From assembly GCF_900114875.1 (NCBI RefSeq), contig NZ_FPKW01000014.1:44481-108480 (forward strand): DNA of 64,000 bases, read 5' to 3'. The notes beneath the pieces were generated by a model. That model was not told where the DNA came from and searched no databases. It saw only the letters and a program-made list of their open reading frames with translations. A program made the translations under genes and the position numbers. Source of the DNA: Chryseobacterium limigenitum (GTDB lineage: Bacteria; Bacteroidota; Bacteroidia; Flavobacteriales; Weeksellaceae). Every line of letters begins with the position of its first letter. Within the stretch, counting starts at the first letter, position 1. Below, piece by piece: positions 42,713-52,299 of the stretch.

Positions 42713-44467
42713 TTAGTTTACACCGTGCATCATTTTCTTTAAGATTGGTGAAATTAAAGCTAAAATTACAGCAGCAATACCACACAATACAACGAATACC
42801 ATAAAGAATTCGAATAAGTTGTGGATTTCAACTCCTGCAAAAGTTGGATTTGCCAAAGGTAATTGAGCTTTTTCAAACGCTGCAACCTGAGCAGCATTTA
42901 ATGTTACTTTTTTATCTAAAACATCTTGAAGATTTACTCCGATTTCCTGTGCTTTAGAAAACTTGTCGCCAGTCGCAGGAATCAATGCTCCTAATGAACC
43001 TGCCAATGCGTAACCGGCAGCATTAGAAATAAAGAATACACCATATAATAAAGATGCGAATCTTTTTGGAGCTAATTTACCTACTAAAGATAAACCGATT
43101 GGAGATAAACAAAGTTCACCACAAGTTTGGATGAAATATAATAGCATTAACCATTTGATAGCCAATAATCCTGAGTTTCCAAGATCTTTTACATTGTGTG
43201 CAATAATGAAATAACTTAAAGCGATTAAAGCTAATCCCATTGCCTGCTTCATTGGAGAAACCGGCTCTTTTCCTTTTGCTCTTAATTTATCCCAACATAA
43301 ACTGAAAGGAACGGCCAATAATACAACAAATATACCGTTGAAAATCTGCACCATTGACGGTGGCATATTCCATCCGAAAATGCTTCTGTCAGTTTGGTTA
43401 TCTGCGATAAATGTTAATGAAGATCCTGCCTGCTCGAAAGCTGCCCAGAAGAAAATAATAAAGAATGATACGATATAAATCACCCAAATTCTTTGTCTTT
43501 CTATCTTATTTTCGGCAGAACTCATAATTAAGAATGCCAAAGAAATACCTGCAGCATAAATGAAAGGATAAATAATTCCCTTGATTAATTGCCCCATCTC
43601 TACAGCTTTGAATCCGAATTCACCAACAAGTAAATATCTGAAAACGAAGAATAAAACAACGAAAATACCTCCGGTAATTCCTAATGATGCTCCAGTGAAT
43701 TTTGCTGTCTGAGTCTCTCCTTCTTCAAAATCTGCACTTGTATTGTTTTTTGGTAAGCCTCCGATAGGTCTTCCTTCCGGTGTTACTACATACTTGTTTT
43801 TAAGGATAAAGAATGTTATTGTTCCGATTACCATGGCAATTGAAGCAGCTAAGAATCCCCATTTAAAAGCAAAGATATCTCTTACTCCCGTTGCGGCATC
43901 TTTTACGTCTCCTACGTATGGACAAATAAACTGTCCTAAGAACGCTCCAATGTTGATCCCCATATAGAAAATCGTGAAAGCAGAGTCTAATTTTGATTTT
44001 TCCTGTTTAGGATAAAGGCTTCCTACCATCGAGGAAATATTTGGTTTGAAGAATCCGTTACCGAAAATAATAACGAACAATGCCAGCCACATAATTGTTT
44101 TTGCGCTTCCTAAATCAGCAGAAAAACTTGATGCACTGATGAATAATAAGAACTGGCCAATTGCCATTAATGATCCACCAATTAAAATTGCATTTCGGTT
44201 TCCGATATATTTATCTGCAATGAAACCTCCCAAAAGCGGAGTCAGATAACATAAAGCTAAAAATCCACCGTAGATAATTGCTGCATCAGCTTCTTTTATT
44301 AATAAGGAGTTTACCATAAACAAGGTAAGCAACGCTCTCATTCCATAAAAGTTGAAACGCTCCCACATTTCCGTTCCGAAAAGAACCCATAATCCCTTCG
44401 GATGTCTGGAACCCTTATTCTCTACAAATTCATCCGGTTTCGGACTTAATGCTTCAATATTATCCAT
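42713..44467 (-). CDS. POT family proton-dependent di/tripeptide transporter, copy 2
   Basis: 584 residues. TM1 carries GTEMWERFNFYGMRALLTLFM (ExxERF.(F/Y)YGMR). GNGFFKPNISSMVGSLYP and CGELCLSPIGLSLVGKLAP are the other POT blocks. It is longer than copy 1 because of an extra hydrophilic segment between the last two helices (GDKFSKAQEIGVNLQDVLDKK ... LPLANPTF), likely periplasmic or cytosolic loop. Flanked by its own terminator downstream and with 146-bp spacing to copy 3, so it may be separately transcribed. Confidence 0.92.
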   Translation of the reverse strand: MDNIEALSPKPDEFVENKGSRHPKGLWVLFGTEMWERFNFYGMRALLTLFMVNSLLIKEADAAIIYGGFLALCYLTPLLGGFIADKYIGNRNAILIGGSLMAIGQFLLFISASSFSADLGSAKTIMWLALFVIIFGNGFFKPNISSMVGSLYPKQEKSKLDSAFTIFYMGINIGAFLGQFICPYVGDVKDAATGVRDIFAFKWGFLAASIAMVIGTITFFILKNKYVVTPEGRPIGGLPKNNTSADFEEGETQTAKFTGASLGITGGIFVVLFFVFRYLLVGEFGFKAVEMGQLIKGIIYPFIYAAGISLAFLIMSSAENKIERQRIWVIYIVSFFIIFFWAAFEQAGSSLTFIADNQTDRSIFGWNMPPSMVQIFNGIFVVLLAVPFSLCWDKLRAKGKEPVSPMKQAMGLALIALSYFIIAHNVKDLGNSGLLAIKWLMLLYFIQTCGELCLSPIGLSLVGKLAPKRFASLLYGVFFISNAAGYALAGSLGALIPATGDKFSKAQEIGVNLQDVLDKKVTLNAAQVAAFEKAQLPLANPTFAGVEIHNLFEFFMVFVVLCGIAAVILALISPILKKMMHGVN

Positions 44468-44550
44468 TTCTATTGTTAATTTTTGTTAAGACTAGCAAAT
44501 ATAGTTTTTTTTGGGTTTTTGGCAAGGTTTTAATTTTATATTTAAAGAAA

Positions 44551-44577
44551 AAAGCTGCGGAACGAGTCTACAGCTTT
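44551..44577 (-). terminator. Intrinsic terminator after POT copy 3
   Basis: AAAGCTG and CAGCTTT arms with a 13-nt loop; T run on the minus-strand side. Confidence 0.7.
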
Positions 44578-44600
44578 GATATTCTTTATGAAGATAAGGA

Positions 44601-46256
44601 TTAATGTCCTTTTTCTTTCATGATTTTGTTTAATCTTTTCAGCATTGATAAGCCTAAAAGTGTAGCAAATATCAACAAAGCGAAATTAACTAGGAAATAA
44701 TTTACTTTGTTATCATAATTGTACCAGGTACTTGCTAAAATCCCTGAAAGCTTATTTCCTACAGAGTTTGCCAAGAAGAAACCTCCCATCATTAATGCTG
44801 TTAATCTTGCAGGAGAAAGCTTAGACACAAAAGATAATCCCATGGGTGAAAGACAAAGTTCTCCAATTGTGATTACTCCATATCCGGCAACCAGCCATAA
44901 TGATGAGACTTTTACGGCTCCGTTTTCTCCAGCCATTACTGCCAATACCATGACCAGACAAGATAATGCTGAAATAAATAATCCTAAGACAATTTTTGTT
45001 GGGGTCAAAGGTTCTTTTCCTTTTCTTCTTAATAAAGCCCAGAATCCTACGACAACAGGCGTCAGCGCAATTACCCAAAACGGATTGATGGATTGAAAGA
45101 GCTCTGTATTATATAAGAAGACCTTTTTTTCGGGATTCTTTTCCAGTTCAGCTTTCTGTTCGGGAGAAATATTTTTAAAATAAATATCTTTTCCAACTTC
45201 TTTAAGTGGTTTCCCATCTTTATCTTTTTGAGACTGATATTGATCATTATAAACAGGAACATCTTTGTCTTCAAAGCTTTTTCCTTCTACCATGTAAATG
45301 TTTTCTAATGGTTTTTCTAATGACACAGGAACACTTCTGTCGGTGTAATAATTAGCCCATCTCGTTAAAGCTGTTCCGTTTTGTTTAAAAACCGCCCAAA
45401 AGAACATACTGATCATAAACACAGATAAAAGAGCTCCGATAGAGGCTTTTTCTGCAGGTTTAGCTTTAAAGTATAGTGAAGCATAAAAGTAAATAACAGG
45501 AATACACGCGAAAATAAATGCATCTGTACTATCGCTTCCAAAGATATTGCCAGGAATAAACCATCCGATTACCCCTGCGATAATTGCTGGAAGAAAAACT
45601 TTAAGCAAAATTTCAGAAAGCTTGGTATCACCTTCCTGAACAGGTTTCATCTGAGCTGCATGAATGTAATGTTTTCTACCGATGGTAAAAATGACCATTC
45701 CGATTAACATTCCGACCCCTGCAGTGATGAATGCTTCACCCCAACCGAATTTATTACGCATAAAAGCAGCAATAATGTTGCAAATAAACGCTCCAATATT
45801 GATTCCCATGTAAAAAATATTGTATCCGGAATCTTTATTCGCTTTATAAGGTTCTTCAGAATATAAATTTCCTAGTAATGTAGAAATCGTTGGTTTAAAG
45901 AAGCCGTTTCCGATAATAATTAATGCTAAAGATCCGTAAAACAAAGGAAGTTCTTTAAAAACTCCCATCCCGATGTATCCGGCTGCCATTAAGATTCCCC
46001 CCAAATAAATGGATTTAATGTATCCTAAAACTCTATCCGCCAAAAATCCTCCGATGAAAGGAGTTAAATAAGTCAAAGCAATATAAGTTCCGAAAATATC
46101 GTCTGCGGTTTTGTCAGGAAGTCCGAGACCGCCCTTCATTCCGGTAGGTTCAATAACGTAAAGCACAAAAATTCCGAGAATTAAATAGTACCCGAAACGC
46201 TCCCACATTTCAGTAAAGAAGAGGAAAGGCAACCCTTTAGGATGTTTAGTCTTCAT
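44601..46256 (-). CDS. POT family proton-dependent di/tripeptide transporter, copy 3 (divergent)
   Basis: 551 residues from ATG 46256; an upstream in-frame TTG/ATG region would add 36 hydrophobic-basic residues that other POT proteins lack. TM1 has FTEMWERFGYYLILGIFVLYVIEP: ExxER is kept but YGMR is changed to YYLI. GNGFFKPTISTLLGNLY and GELCLSPMGLSFVSKLSP follow. A ~75-residue hydrophilic insert (EKPLENIYMVEGKSFEDKDVP ... AELEKNPEKKVFLYNTELF) sits in the second half. Substrate range probably differs from the other two copies. Confidence 0.9.
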   Translation of the reverse strand: MKTKHPKGLPFLFFTEMWERFGYYLILGIFVLYVIEPTGMKGGLGLPDKTADDIFGTYIALTYLTPFIGGFLADRVLGYIKSIYLGGILMAAGYIGMGVFKELPLFYGSLALIIIGNGFFKPTISTLLGNLYSEEPYKANKDSGYNIFYMGINIGAFICNIIAAFMRNKFGWGEAFITAGVGMLIGMVIFTIGRKHYIHAAQMKPVQEGDTKLSEILLKVFLPAIIAGVIGWFIPGNIFGSDSTDAFIFACIPVIYFYASLYFKAKPAEKASIGALLSVFMISMFFWAVFKQNGTALTRWANYYTDRSVPVSLEKPLENIYMVEGKSFEDKDVPVYNDQYQSQKDKDGKPLKEVGKDIYFKNISPEQKAELEKNPEKKVFLYNTELFQSINPFWVIALTPVVVGFWALLRRKGKEPLTPTKIVLGLFISALSCLVMVLAVMAGENGAVKVSSLWLVAGYGVITIGELCLSPMGLSFVSKLSPARLTALMMGGFFLANSVGNKLSGILASTWYNYDNKVNYFLVNFALLIFATLLGLSMLKRLNKIMKEKGH

Positions 46257-46352
46257 ATGTTCAAATTTCAATTTTCCCAAAAATAGCTTTTTAATTTTAA
46301 TTGATAAAATAAATAAAGTTTTATGAAACCGATTTATGAAATGAATATAAAA

Positions 46353-46379
46353 AATCCCTCTCAAAAATTGAAAGGGATT
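46353..46379 (-). terminator. Intrinsic terminator after the DPP IV gene
   Basis: AATCCCTCTCAA pairs with TTGAAAGGGATT around AAA; a T run follows on the minus strand. Confidence 0.75.
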
Positions 46380-46405
46380 CTGTTTTAGATATATTTTTTT
46401 GGTCT

Positions 46406-48535
46406 TTATAAATTTTCCAAGATAAAATCAGTCATTTTCTGATACAATTGCGGTCTTGTCTGTCCACCAAAAATTCCGTGGTTTTTGTCTGGATAAGCCA
46501 TGAAATCAAACTGTTTCTTGTTTTGAATCAACGCTTCTGAAAATTCCATAGAATTTTGGAAATGTACGTTATCATCAGCTGTTCCGTGAATTAATAGGAA
46601 TTTTCCTTTTAATAAATTAGCGTATTCAGTAGGAGAGTTTTTATCATAACCATCAGCATTTTCCTGAGGCGTTCTCATGAATCTTTCTGTGTAAACTGAG
46701 TCATAATATCTCCAGTTGGTAACAGGTGCAACCGCGATTCCCATTTTGAAAACATCAGCTCCTTTGGTCATTGCCAAACTCGTCATATAACCTCCGAAAC
46801 TCCATCCAAACATTCCGATTCTGGTTTTATCGATGTAAGATTGGTTTCCAAACCATTTTGCAGCAGTAATCTGATCTTCAATTTCGTATTTTCCTAAATT
46901 CATGTACGTAACTTTCTTGAATTTAGCACCTTTGTAGCCTGTTCCACGTCCGTCTACACAAGCTATAACGTAACCTTTTTGTGCCAGCATTTCAAACCAC
47001 ATTGCGTTTCCGTTGTCCCAAGAATTGGCAACTTGTTGAGAGCCCGGACCTGAATATTGGAACATGAATAATGGATATTTCTTATTTTTATCAAAGTTTT
47101 TAGGTTTAATAATCCATGCATTCATCTGATCTCCGGCTTCGTTTGGAATCGTGATGAATTCTTTTTCAACAAAATTATCAGACTTTAATTTTTGAAGCTG
47201 ATCATTATTGTTTTGAAGTTCTTTTACAACTTTACCATTTCCGTCTTTTAAAACATAAGTGAAAGGTTTTGCCGCTGTAGAAGATGTTTCAATAAAATAA
47301 TTATAGTTTTTACTGAAACTTGCAGAATTATTTCCGTCTCCGTTTGAGAGCAACTGAGATTTTCCGTTTTCAATATTAACTTTAGAAACCACTTTATTAA
47401 TGCTTCCTTTTTCAGTTGTCTGAACGTAAATTTCTTTTGATTTTGGATTAAATCCATAATAATCGGTTACTTCCCAGTTTCCTTTTGTAACCTGTTTTTT
47501 AAGTTTTCCATCTTTGTCGTACCAGTATAAATGACGGTTTCCGTCTCTTTCAGAACCCCAAAGGAAAGAATTATCTTCTAAAAATTCCAATGTCGGACTG
47601 TCTGTATCGATCCACTTTTCATCAGTTTCCGTGAATAATTTCTGAACGGCTCCCGTTTTTGTATTCACTTTTAAAACATCAGAAGCATTTTGAATTCTGT
47701 CAGAAGTTATCAGAACAATTTCGTCCGGTTTTGCTGTCTGAATCACGTTCGGAATATAATAATGTTTAAAACTATCTAAATTAACTCTCGTTTTTTTACC
47801 ATCACTTAACTGATAAATGTGAGCAGAAACAACAGAGTTTTTTTCTCCCGCTTTCGGATATTTGTAACGCATTTCCTGCGGATACAAAGATTTTCCATAG
47901 ATTGGAATATAGATTTCCGGAACTTCAGTTTCATCTAATTTAACGAAAAGAATGGCATCAGAATTTTTTGTCCATTCATATAATCTTGCGTGCCCGAATT
48001 CTTCTTCATACACCCAGTCTGCAAGACCGTTTAATATTTTATTTTTAACGCCGTGTTCAGTGATTTGTGTAATTTTTTCTGAACTTAAATCCTGATAAAA
48101 TAAATTGTTATCAACGATAAAAGCTACTTTGGTTGCATCAGGAGAAAATCTTGGTTCCTGAATAGGTTTTCCGTTATTTAAACGGATAACTTTTCCTGAT
48201 TTTAAATCTTTAACATCAAAAGTTCCTAAAAAAGAATGTCTGTAAATGGGCTGACTTTCCTTTAGCAAAAGGATTTTAGACTCATCATCAGAAAACTCAT
48301 AGCTTTGGAATTGTCCGTCAACAATATTTCCTTCTTTTTGAGAAGTTTTGTAAGAATATTTGGCAATTCCACCTTGTTCGATAACTAAATAATTTTCACC
48401 GTTTTTCATGGAAGTGATTCCGGCAATGCCTTTTCCGCGGTAATATCCTGAATATATTTTATCTAAAGTGATTTCCTGTGCGGATAAACTTTGAAATACA
48501 GCGGCAACTGTAAGCGTTAGTAAGAATTTTTTCAT
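46406..48535 (-). CDS. Dipeptidyl-peptidase IV-type S9 serine peptidase, exported
   Basis: 709 residues with signal peptide MKKFLLTLTVAAVFQSLSA. An N-terminal beta-propeller contains the double-Glu motif (DWVYEEEFGHARLYEW, about 175-190) that binds the free amino end of substrates. The C-terminal hydrolase has GMFGWSFGGYMTSLAM (catalytic Ser), HGTADDNVHF (Asp) and YPDKNHGIFGG (His). It removes X-Pro or X-Ala dipeptides from peptides in the periplasm. Three dipeptide transporter genes lie directly downstream on the same strand, which fits a peptide-feeding role. Confidence 0.93.
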   Translation of the reverse strand: MKKFLLTLTVAAVFQSLSAQEITLDKIYSGYYRGKGIAGITSMKNGENYLVIEQGGIAKYSYKTSQKEGNIVDGQFQSYEFSDDESKILLLKESQPIYRHSFLGTFDVKDLKSGKVIRLNNGKPIQEPRFSPDATKVAFIVDNNLFYQDLSSEKITQITEHGVKNKILNGLADWVYEEEFGHARLYEWTKNSDAILFVKLDETEVPEIYIPIYGKSLYPQEMRYKYPKAGEKNSVVSAHIYQLSDGKKTRVNLDSFKHYYIPNVIQTAKPDEIVLITSDRIQNASDVLKVNTKTGAVQKLFTETDEKWIDTDSPTLEFLEDNSFLWGSERDGNRHLYWYDKDGKLKKQVTKGNWEVTDYYGFNPKSKEIYVQTTEKGSINKVVSKVNIENGKSQLLSNGDGNNSASFSKNYNYFIETSSTAAKPFTYVLKDGNGKVVKELQNNNDQLQKLKSDNFVEKEFITIPNEAGDQMNAWIIKPKNFDKNKKYPLFMFQYSGPGSQQVANSWDNGNAMWFEMLAQKGYVIACVDGRGTGYKGAKFKKVTYMNLGKYEIEDQITAAKWFGNQSYIDKTRIGMFGWSFGGYMTSLAMTKGADVFKMGIAVAPVTNWRYYDSVYTERFMRTPQENADGYDKNSPTEYANLLKGKFLLIHGTADDNVHFQNSMEFSEALIQNKKQFDFMAYPDKNHGIFGGQTRPQLYQKMTDFILENL

Positions 48536-48618
48536 TTCTAATTTTAAAAGAATTCAAATATATAAAATATTTAAATCTTACAGATGAAGTTTGAGGTTTG
48601 GCGAATTATTTAAAACAA

Positions 48619-48644
48619 AAAAGTTGACATTTCTGCCAACTTTT
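48619..48644 (-). terminator. Intrinsic terminator after the 462-residue secreted protein gene
   Basis: AAAAGTTG and CAACTTTT arms (48619-48626, 48637-48644); T-rich on the minus-strand side. Confidence 0.7.
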
Positions 48645-48667
48645 CGTTTATTTATCAATAAAAATTA

Positions 48668-50056
48668 TTAATTCTGCCAACCATAAAGGCTTTGAGTAAG
48701 CAATTTACTGTCACCTACTTTTCTCAGGAAAATCACACGGTCAGACTGCGGAATGTATTTCACAGAAGTTAAAATAGGTTGTCCTATCTTGGGGTCAGTG
48801 CTTGTATATCTGTTCTGGAATTCTACAAATTTACTTTTATCCGTGAAATCACTTCCTGCTTTATAAGGCGTGAAACCGTAACTGTCAGTGAAAAAATAGT
48901 TAATATTATCTTTTGTGAAAAACCCTATATTTCCTGGTTTTTGAGTTGAAGTAGTACTGGCAGTTCCGTCAGATTTTACAGTAAACCATTTGCCCGGACC
49001 ATAAGAATAAATAGGATCAGGGAAGCGGTTAGCAGGCGTTGACGGCGGTAATGTTTTATTTACATTAAATCCGTATAAAAATGCTTTTCCGTCTACAACC
49101 TGAACCAAAGGAATATCTACTCCCGACATATTGGTATTTGATCTGAAGTCAGAAACCTCGCTCATCGTAATATTTCCGTTCTGAAGGTTGATGAACGCCA
49201 TATCTCCAAAATTACTTTGGTTGATTCTCACTCCCGTAAAATATCCGAAAGAAACCAAATAATCCTGATCATTAATAGAAACCGGAGTCAACGTTTTTAG
49301 AATTAATTTCTCTTTTAAAGCAATATCCTGCTCGCCTTGAGCCGAAACGTAAACCAATTTAGAAGATTCTTTCCAACCTGTTGATTTTCTAAGAATTAAA
49401 ACTCTTCCTGAGTTGGTAACTGCAGCGTCAGATTCAAAATATTCAGTGTCTAAAGTAATTTCTTTATCCCATTTTTTTGAAAGGGTAGAAAGGTCGATCA
49501 CGATATTGTCTATGGTGTTCGCTGTTTTTTTAGATACAGATCTGTCGTTTACAATGGCAACATATTTTCCGTTTTCAGAGAATCTAAGGAAAGTTGTTCC
49601 TTGTTTCATTCCGCCTTCTGTGAAAAGTTTTGCAACGCTTGTCGTTGTAAAATTTCCATCTTTTCTGTTGAAAACATGTTGGAAAATCTCTTTTCTGTTG
49701 ATCTTGGTTTCAATTTCTTCTGTGAAAATCACAAACTGATCGTTGCCGGTCTGGATAGAACCTAAATAATTATGCAAAACGCCATTGGTTTTATTGGCGT
49801 AATCTTTAATATAAGTGTCGATCAAGTTTCCGTTCTGATCAAGTTTTCTCATGAAAATCTTTTTGTGAGGATACGAGCTGTAACCGTCTTCGTTAATATC
49901 ACTGAAAACATATTGGTTATAGTCGTCACAAAGAACTAATTTGATGTCTTTTTCGTATTTTGAGTTGAATTCGAAAGCGTCACCATAAACGAATTTCTTC
50001 TGCCCGAAAGCAAGAGCGCTAATTACGGTAAGCGAAATGATTAAAGTTTTTTTCAT
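48668..50056 (-). CDS. Secreted protein of unknown function, propeller-like
   Basis: 462 residues with signal peptide MKKTLIISLTVISALAFG. The mature part is beta-rich, with repeated patterns such as KIFMRKLDQNGNLIDTYIKDY, QFVIFTEEIETKINRKEIF and RVIFLRKVGDSKLLTQSLYG, which suggest a beta-propeller of six or so blades. There is no T9SS sorting domain. It is 6 bp downstream of the next gene's stop in transcription order, so the two form an operon. I do not recognise a named family. Confidence 0.65.
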   Translation of the reverse strand: MKKTLIISLTVISALAFGQKKFVYGDAFEFNSKYEKDIKLVLCDDYNQYVFSDINEDGYSSYPHKKIFMRKLDQNGNLIDTYIKDYANKTNGVLHNYLGSIQTGNDQFVIFTEEIETKINRKEIFQHVFNRKDGNFTTTSVAKLFTEGGMKQGTTFLRFSENGKYVAIVNDRSVSKKTANTIDNIVIDLSTLSKKWDKEITLDTEYFESDAAVTNSGRVLILRKSTGWKESSKLVYVSAQGEQDIALKEKLILKTLTPVSINDQDYLVSFGYFTGVRINQSNFGDMAFINLQNGNITMSEVSDFRSNTNMSGVDIPLVQVVDGKAFLYGFNVNKTLPPSTPANRFPDPIYSYGPGKWFTVKSDGTASTTSTQKPGNIGFFTKDNINYFFTDSYGFTPYKAGSDFTDKSKFVEFQNRYTSTDPKIGQPILTSVKYIPQSDRVIFLRKVGDSKLLTQSLYGWQN

Positions 50057-50062
50057 GGAATA

Positions 50063-51244
50063 TTAGTTATAGATTTTTAGTTCAAGAGCTTTGAGTTCGT
50101 TGTTTTGATCCCAAGATAATTTAAGGTCAACAAGATGTTCCTGCATTTCATTTAAATATTTTTCTGCTTCAGCTTTGTTTCCTAATGCAAGATTCAAACG
50201 AATTAAGTTCATATAAAGATACGTTGCAATTTTACCGTTGTATATTGCTTTTTTATCATTGTAATCAATTTTTAATAAAGTACTTTTCCAGATCTCAACA
50301 CCTTTATTTAGGTTTTCAAAAGCAGCCTTGTTTGGAGCGTAATCCGGTTTTGCCTGCATTTTTTTAAGATTGGTTGTTACGTAGATGTATGCTTTATCTA
50401 AATTATCATAATCTCCTTTATTTTTTACATTCTCCAATTTTACAGTTGAAATAATTTTTGAATACGCAAAATTCTCAGCTAGGATGTCATTAATTCTATT
50501 GATTACTTTTTGAAGGTAATTTTTTTCATGAACACTTAAATTAATTTCGTTTGTTGGGCTTGATGCGATTTCTTCAAAATCTGAGAATAAAGTTTTGTCG
50601 ATTTTTACAGTACCATTTTGCTTTACAACCAATTTTGTAGGTTGGTTGGCAAAAGATTTTCCTGCGTTATCCTGAAAGTTTGTTCTTTCCATGTTTACAG
50701 AGATTTCGATGTAATTTCCGCCTCTTGAAAAGCCGTCAATATTGATTTGTGAAGCCAGAACTTTGTTGTCAACAATCAAAGCGTTTCTTAAATCCGGTTC
50801 AGTATAAACTGGTTTTTGCGGTACATTCAGTTGCGGACGGGAAGGAATTCTCAAAACCGGAGGAGTTGCATTCATCGCAATTTTTTCAACGGTTTTCAGT
50901 TTGTTATATTCTGCAGATTCGATTTTGTATTTTTCCTGAAGTTTTTTTACTTCAAGATCGTACTCTTTTAATCTTTCTTCGTGCTGAAGTTTTGCATCGG
51001 CTACGCTTTGGTCGTAATTATCTACCTTTTTTTGGAAATCAGCCTTAGCATCTGCCACCACATTTTCTTTTGTAATGTTGTAAGGCGAATTTACGACTAC
51101 CGAAAAATTTCTGTTTTGAGCTTCGACAGCATTCGCAGGTTCTTTTAATATCTGAAAAGAAATGTTTTCTGAGTCGATTCTTTGCGCCTGACCCAATACG
51201 GCTGTTAATGATAGAAAAATTGAGAAAATAAAATTCAATTTCAT
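50063..51244 (-). CDS. Secreted protein with coiled coil and TPR-like C terminus
   Basis: 393 residues from the ATG at 51244; an earlier in-frame start would put seven extra residues before the signal MKLNFIFSIFLSLTAVLGQAQ. Residues ~60-120 are highly charged and helical (NYDQSVADAKLQHEERLKEYDLEVKKLQEKYK), probably a coiled coil, followed by a Pro-rich linker. The C-terminal 100 residues look like TPR helices (YAPNKAAFENLNKGVEIW ... LGNKAEAEKYLNEMQEHL). Operon with the 462-residue secreted protein. Function unknown; a cell-envelope assembly role is conceivable. Confidence 0.65.
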   Translation of the reverse strand: MKLNFIFSIFLSLTAVLGQAQRIDSENISFQILKEPANAVEAQNRNFSVVVNSPYNITKENVVADAKADFQKKVDNYDQSVADAKLQHEERLKEYDLEVKKLQEKYKIESAEYNKLKTVEKIAMNATPPVLRIPSRPQLNVPQKPVYTEPDLRNALIVDNKVLASQINIDGFSRGGNYIEISVNMERTNFQDNAGKSFANQPTKLVVKQNGTVKIDKTLFSDFEEIASSPTNEINLSVHEKNYLQKVINRINDILAENFAYSKIISTVKLENVKNKGDYDNLDKAYIYVTTNLKKMQAKPDYAPNKAAFENLNKGVEIWKSTLLKIDYNDKKAIYNGKIATYLYMNLIRLNLALGNKAEAEKYLNEMQEHLVDLKLSWDQNNELKALELKIYN

Positions 51245-51457
51245 AAGGTAAAATTTAGTCTGCAAATTTAATTCTTTAAATGAATATTATGGATTTAAAT
51301 AATTAATTTTTAATTATATATCAAAAATGGTTTAAAATTCATAGTGACAATCATATTTCATAGTATTTTTGAATATTTAATAAATATTAGAGAAATAGAT
51401 GATGTTTGGCAAAAAAATTGGATATATCATCATATCAATCAATTTAAAATAATAATT

Positions 51458-51931
51458 ATGGAAACGAATGCATACGATCAGAAACTTAACCGTTATGTTT
51501 TGAGTGATCAAATTGTATACACAGGCTTTTCAAGCTTTCAAGATGCTGAAGCCTGTGCGCAGAAAAAAGGAGGAACTTTAGTTGAAGTCGCTTTTAAAGA
51601 TGGAAATGATAATCCTCAAATTACGGATGAAGCCGGACTTATTGAGAAAAAACTTCATTTTTATGTCTATGCTGGTGATGAATATAAGTTTATTCATTCT
51701 TCTGATCCCGGATTTAGAAAATATGCCGACGAATTACAAAAAATAAAGGCGAGTAATGATAAAACGAGCCCTGATGAAAGATATTTTGCCAATTTTGAAA
51801 TTGAAAATATAGAAGATCCGATTATTGTGATCAAAAATGATCATTTAGAATCAGTGACTTCAAGAGAGCGTTCAAAATATTTGAAGCATGCTGATGTTTA
51901 TGAATTAGGAGTTACGTTGCCAAAATCTTAA
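51458..51931 (+). CDS. Small cytoplasmic protein of unknown function
   Basis: 157 residues from ATG 51458; the frame is open upstream but the extra segment is AT-rich and lacks protein character. The sequence METNAYDQKLNRYVLSDQIVYTGFSSFQDAEACAQKKGGTLVEVAFKDG shows a mixed alpha/beta fold. FYVYAGDEYKFIHSSDPGFRKYADELQKIK and ERYFANFEIENIEDPIIVI follow. No signal, no membrane segment. It ends 11 bp before the DUF6496 gene, so the two form an operon. Confidence 0.65.
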   Translation: METNAYDQKLNRYVLSDQIVYTGFSSFQDAEACAQKKGGTLVEVAFKDGNDNPQITDEAGLIEKKLHFYVYAGDEYKFIHSSDPGFRKYADELQKIKASNDKTSPDERYFANFEIENIEDPIIVIKNDHLESVTSRERSKYLKHADVYELGVTLPKS

Positions 51932-51942
51932 AAAATAGTATC

Positions 51943-52125
51943 ATGAGCAAAAAAAAATATTCAGATAAAGCTCAGGAAAAAATAGGAGAAGTAATGCACG
52001 AATTCAAGGAAGGAAAACTGAAATCTTCTTCGGGAGAAAAGGTGACGGACAGAAAACAGGCGATTGCCATCGGAATTTCTGAAGCCAAAGAACAAGGTTT
52101 AAAAGTTCCTAAAAAGAAAAATTAG
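51943..52125 (+). CDS. DUF6496-type small basic protein
   Basis: 60 residues, about a quarter Lys. KYSDKAQEKIGEVMHEFKEGKLKSSSGEKVTDRKQAIAIGISEAKEQGLKVPKKKN matches the DUF6496 pattern (KV..VM.EFK.G.LKS.SG..V..RKQAIAIA.SEA). Function is unknown; related small basic proteins appear in stress-associated clusters and may bind nucleic acid. Co-transcribed with the preceding gene. Confidence 0.85.
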   Translation: MSKKKYSDKAQEKIGEVMHEFKEGKLKSSSGEKVTDRKQAIAIGISEAKEQGLKVPKKKN

Positions 52126-52175
52126 TTAAACAAAATAGGTTTGTAAATTTCACAAATCTATTTTTTATATATAAA

Positions 52176-52275
52176 AGATGCTTCGGCTACGCTCAGCATG
52201 ACAACGCTGCAAATTAATCGCTAATAAAGAACAATTAGTATTAGAGATGTCATGCTAATCGGAGTCGAAGCATCT
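52176..52275. repeat. 27-bp imperfect inverted repeat of a dispersed intergenic family
   Basis: Left arm 52176-52202 begins AGATGCTTCGGCTACG and ends CAGCATGAC. Right arm 52249-52275 begins GTCATGCTAATCGG and ends CGAAGCATCT. The arms pair with a few mismatches across a 46-nt spacer. It lies between the DUF6496 gene and the convergent phosphorylase gene and may also terminate transcription. Confidence 0.75.
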
Positions 52276-52299
52276 ATATAACGAATATTTACCTAAAAA

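Noticed and set aside
44719..45096. 125-codon plus-strand ORF inside POT copy 3
   Set aside because: Antisense shadow of a membrane protein gene; no independent evidence.
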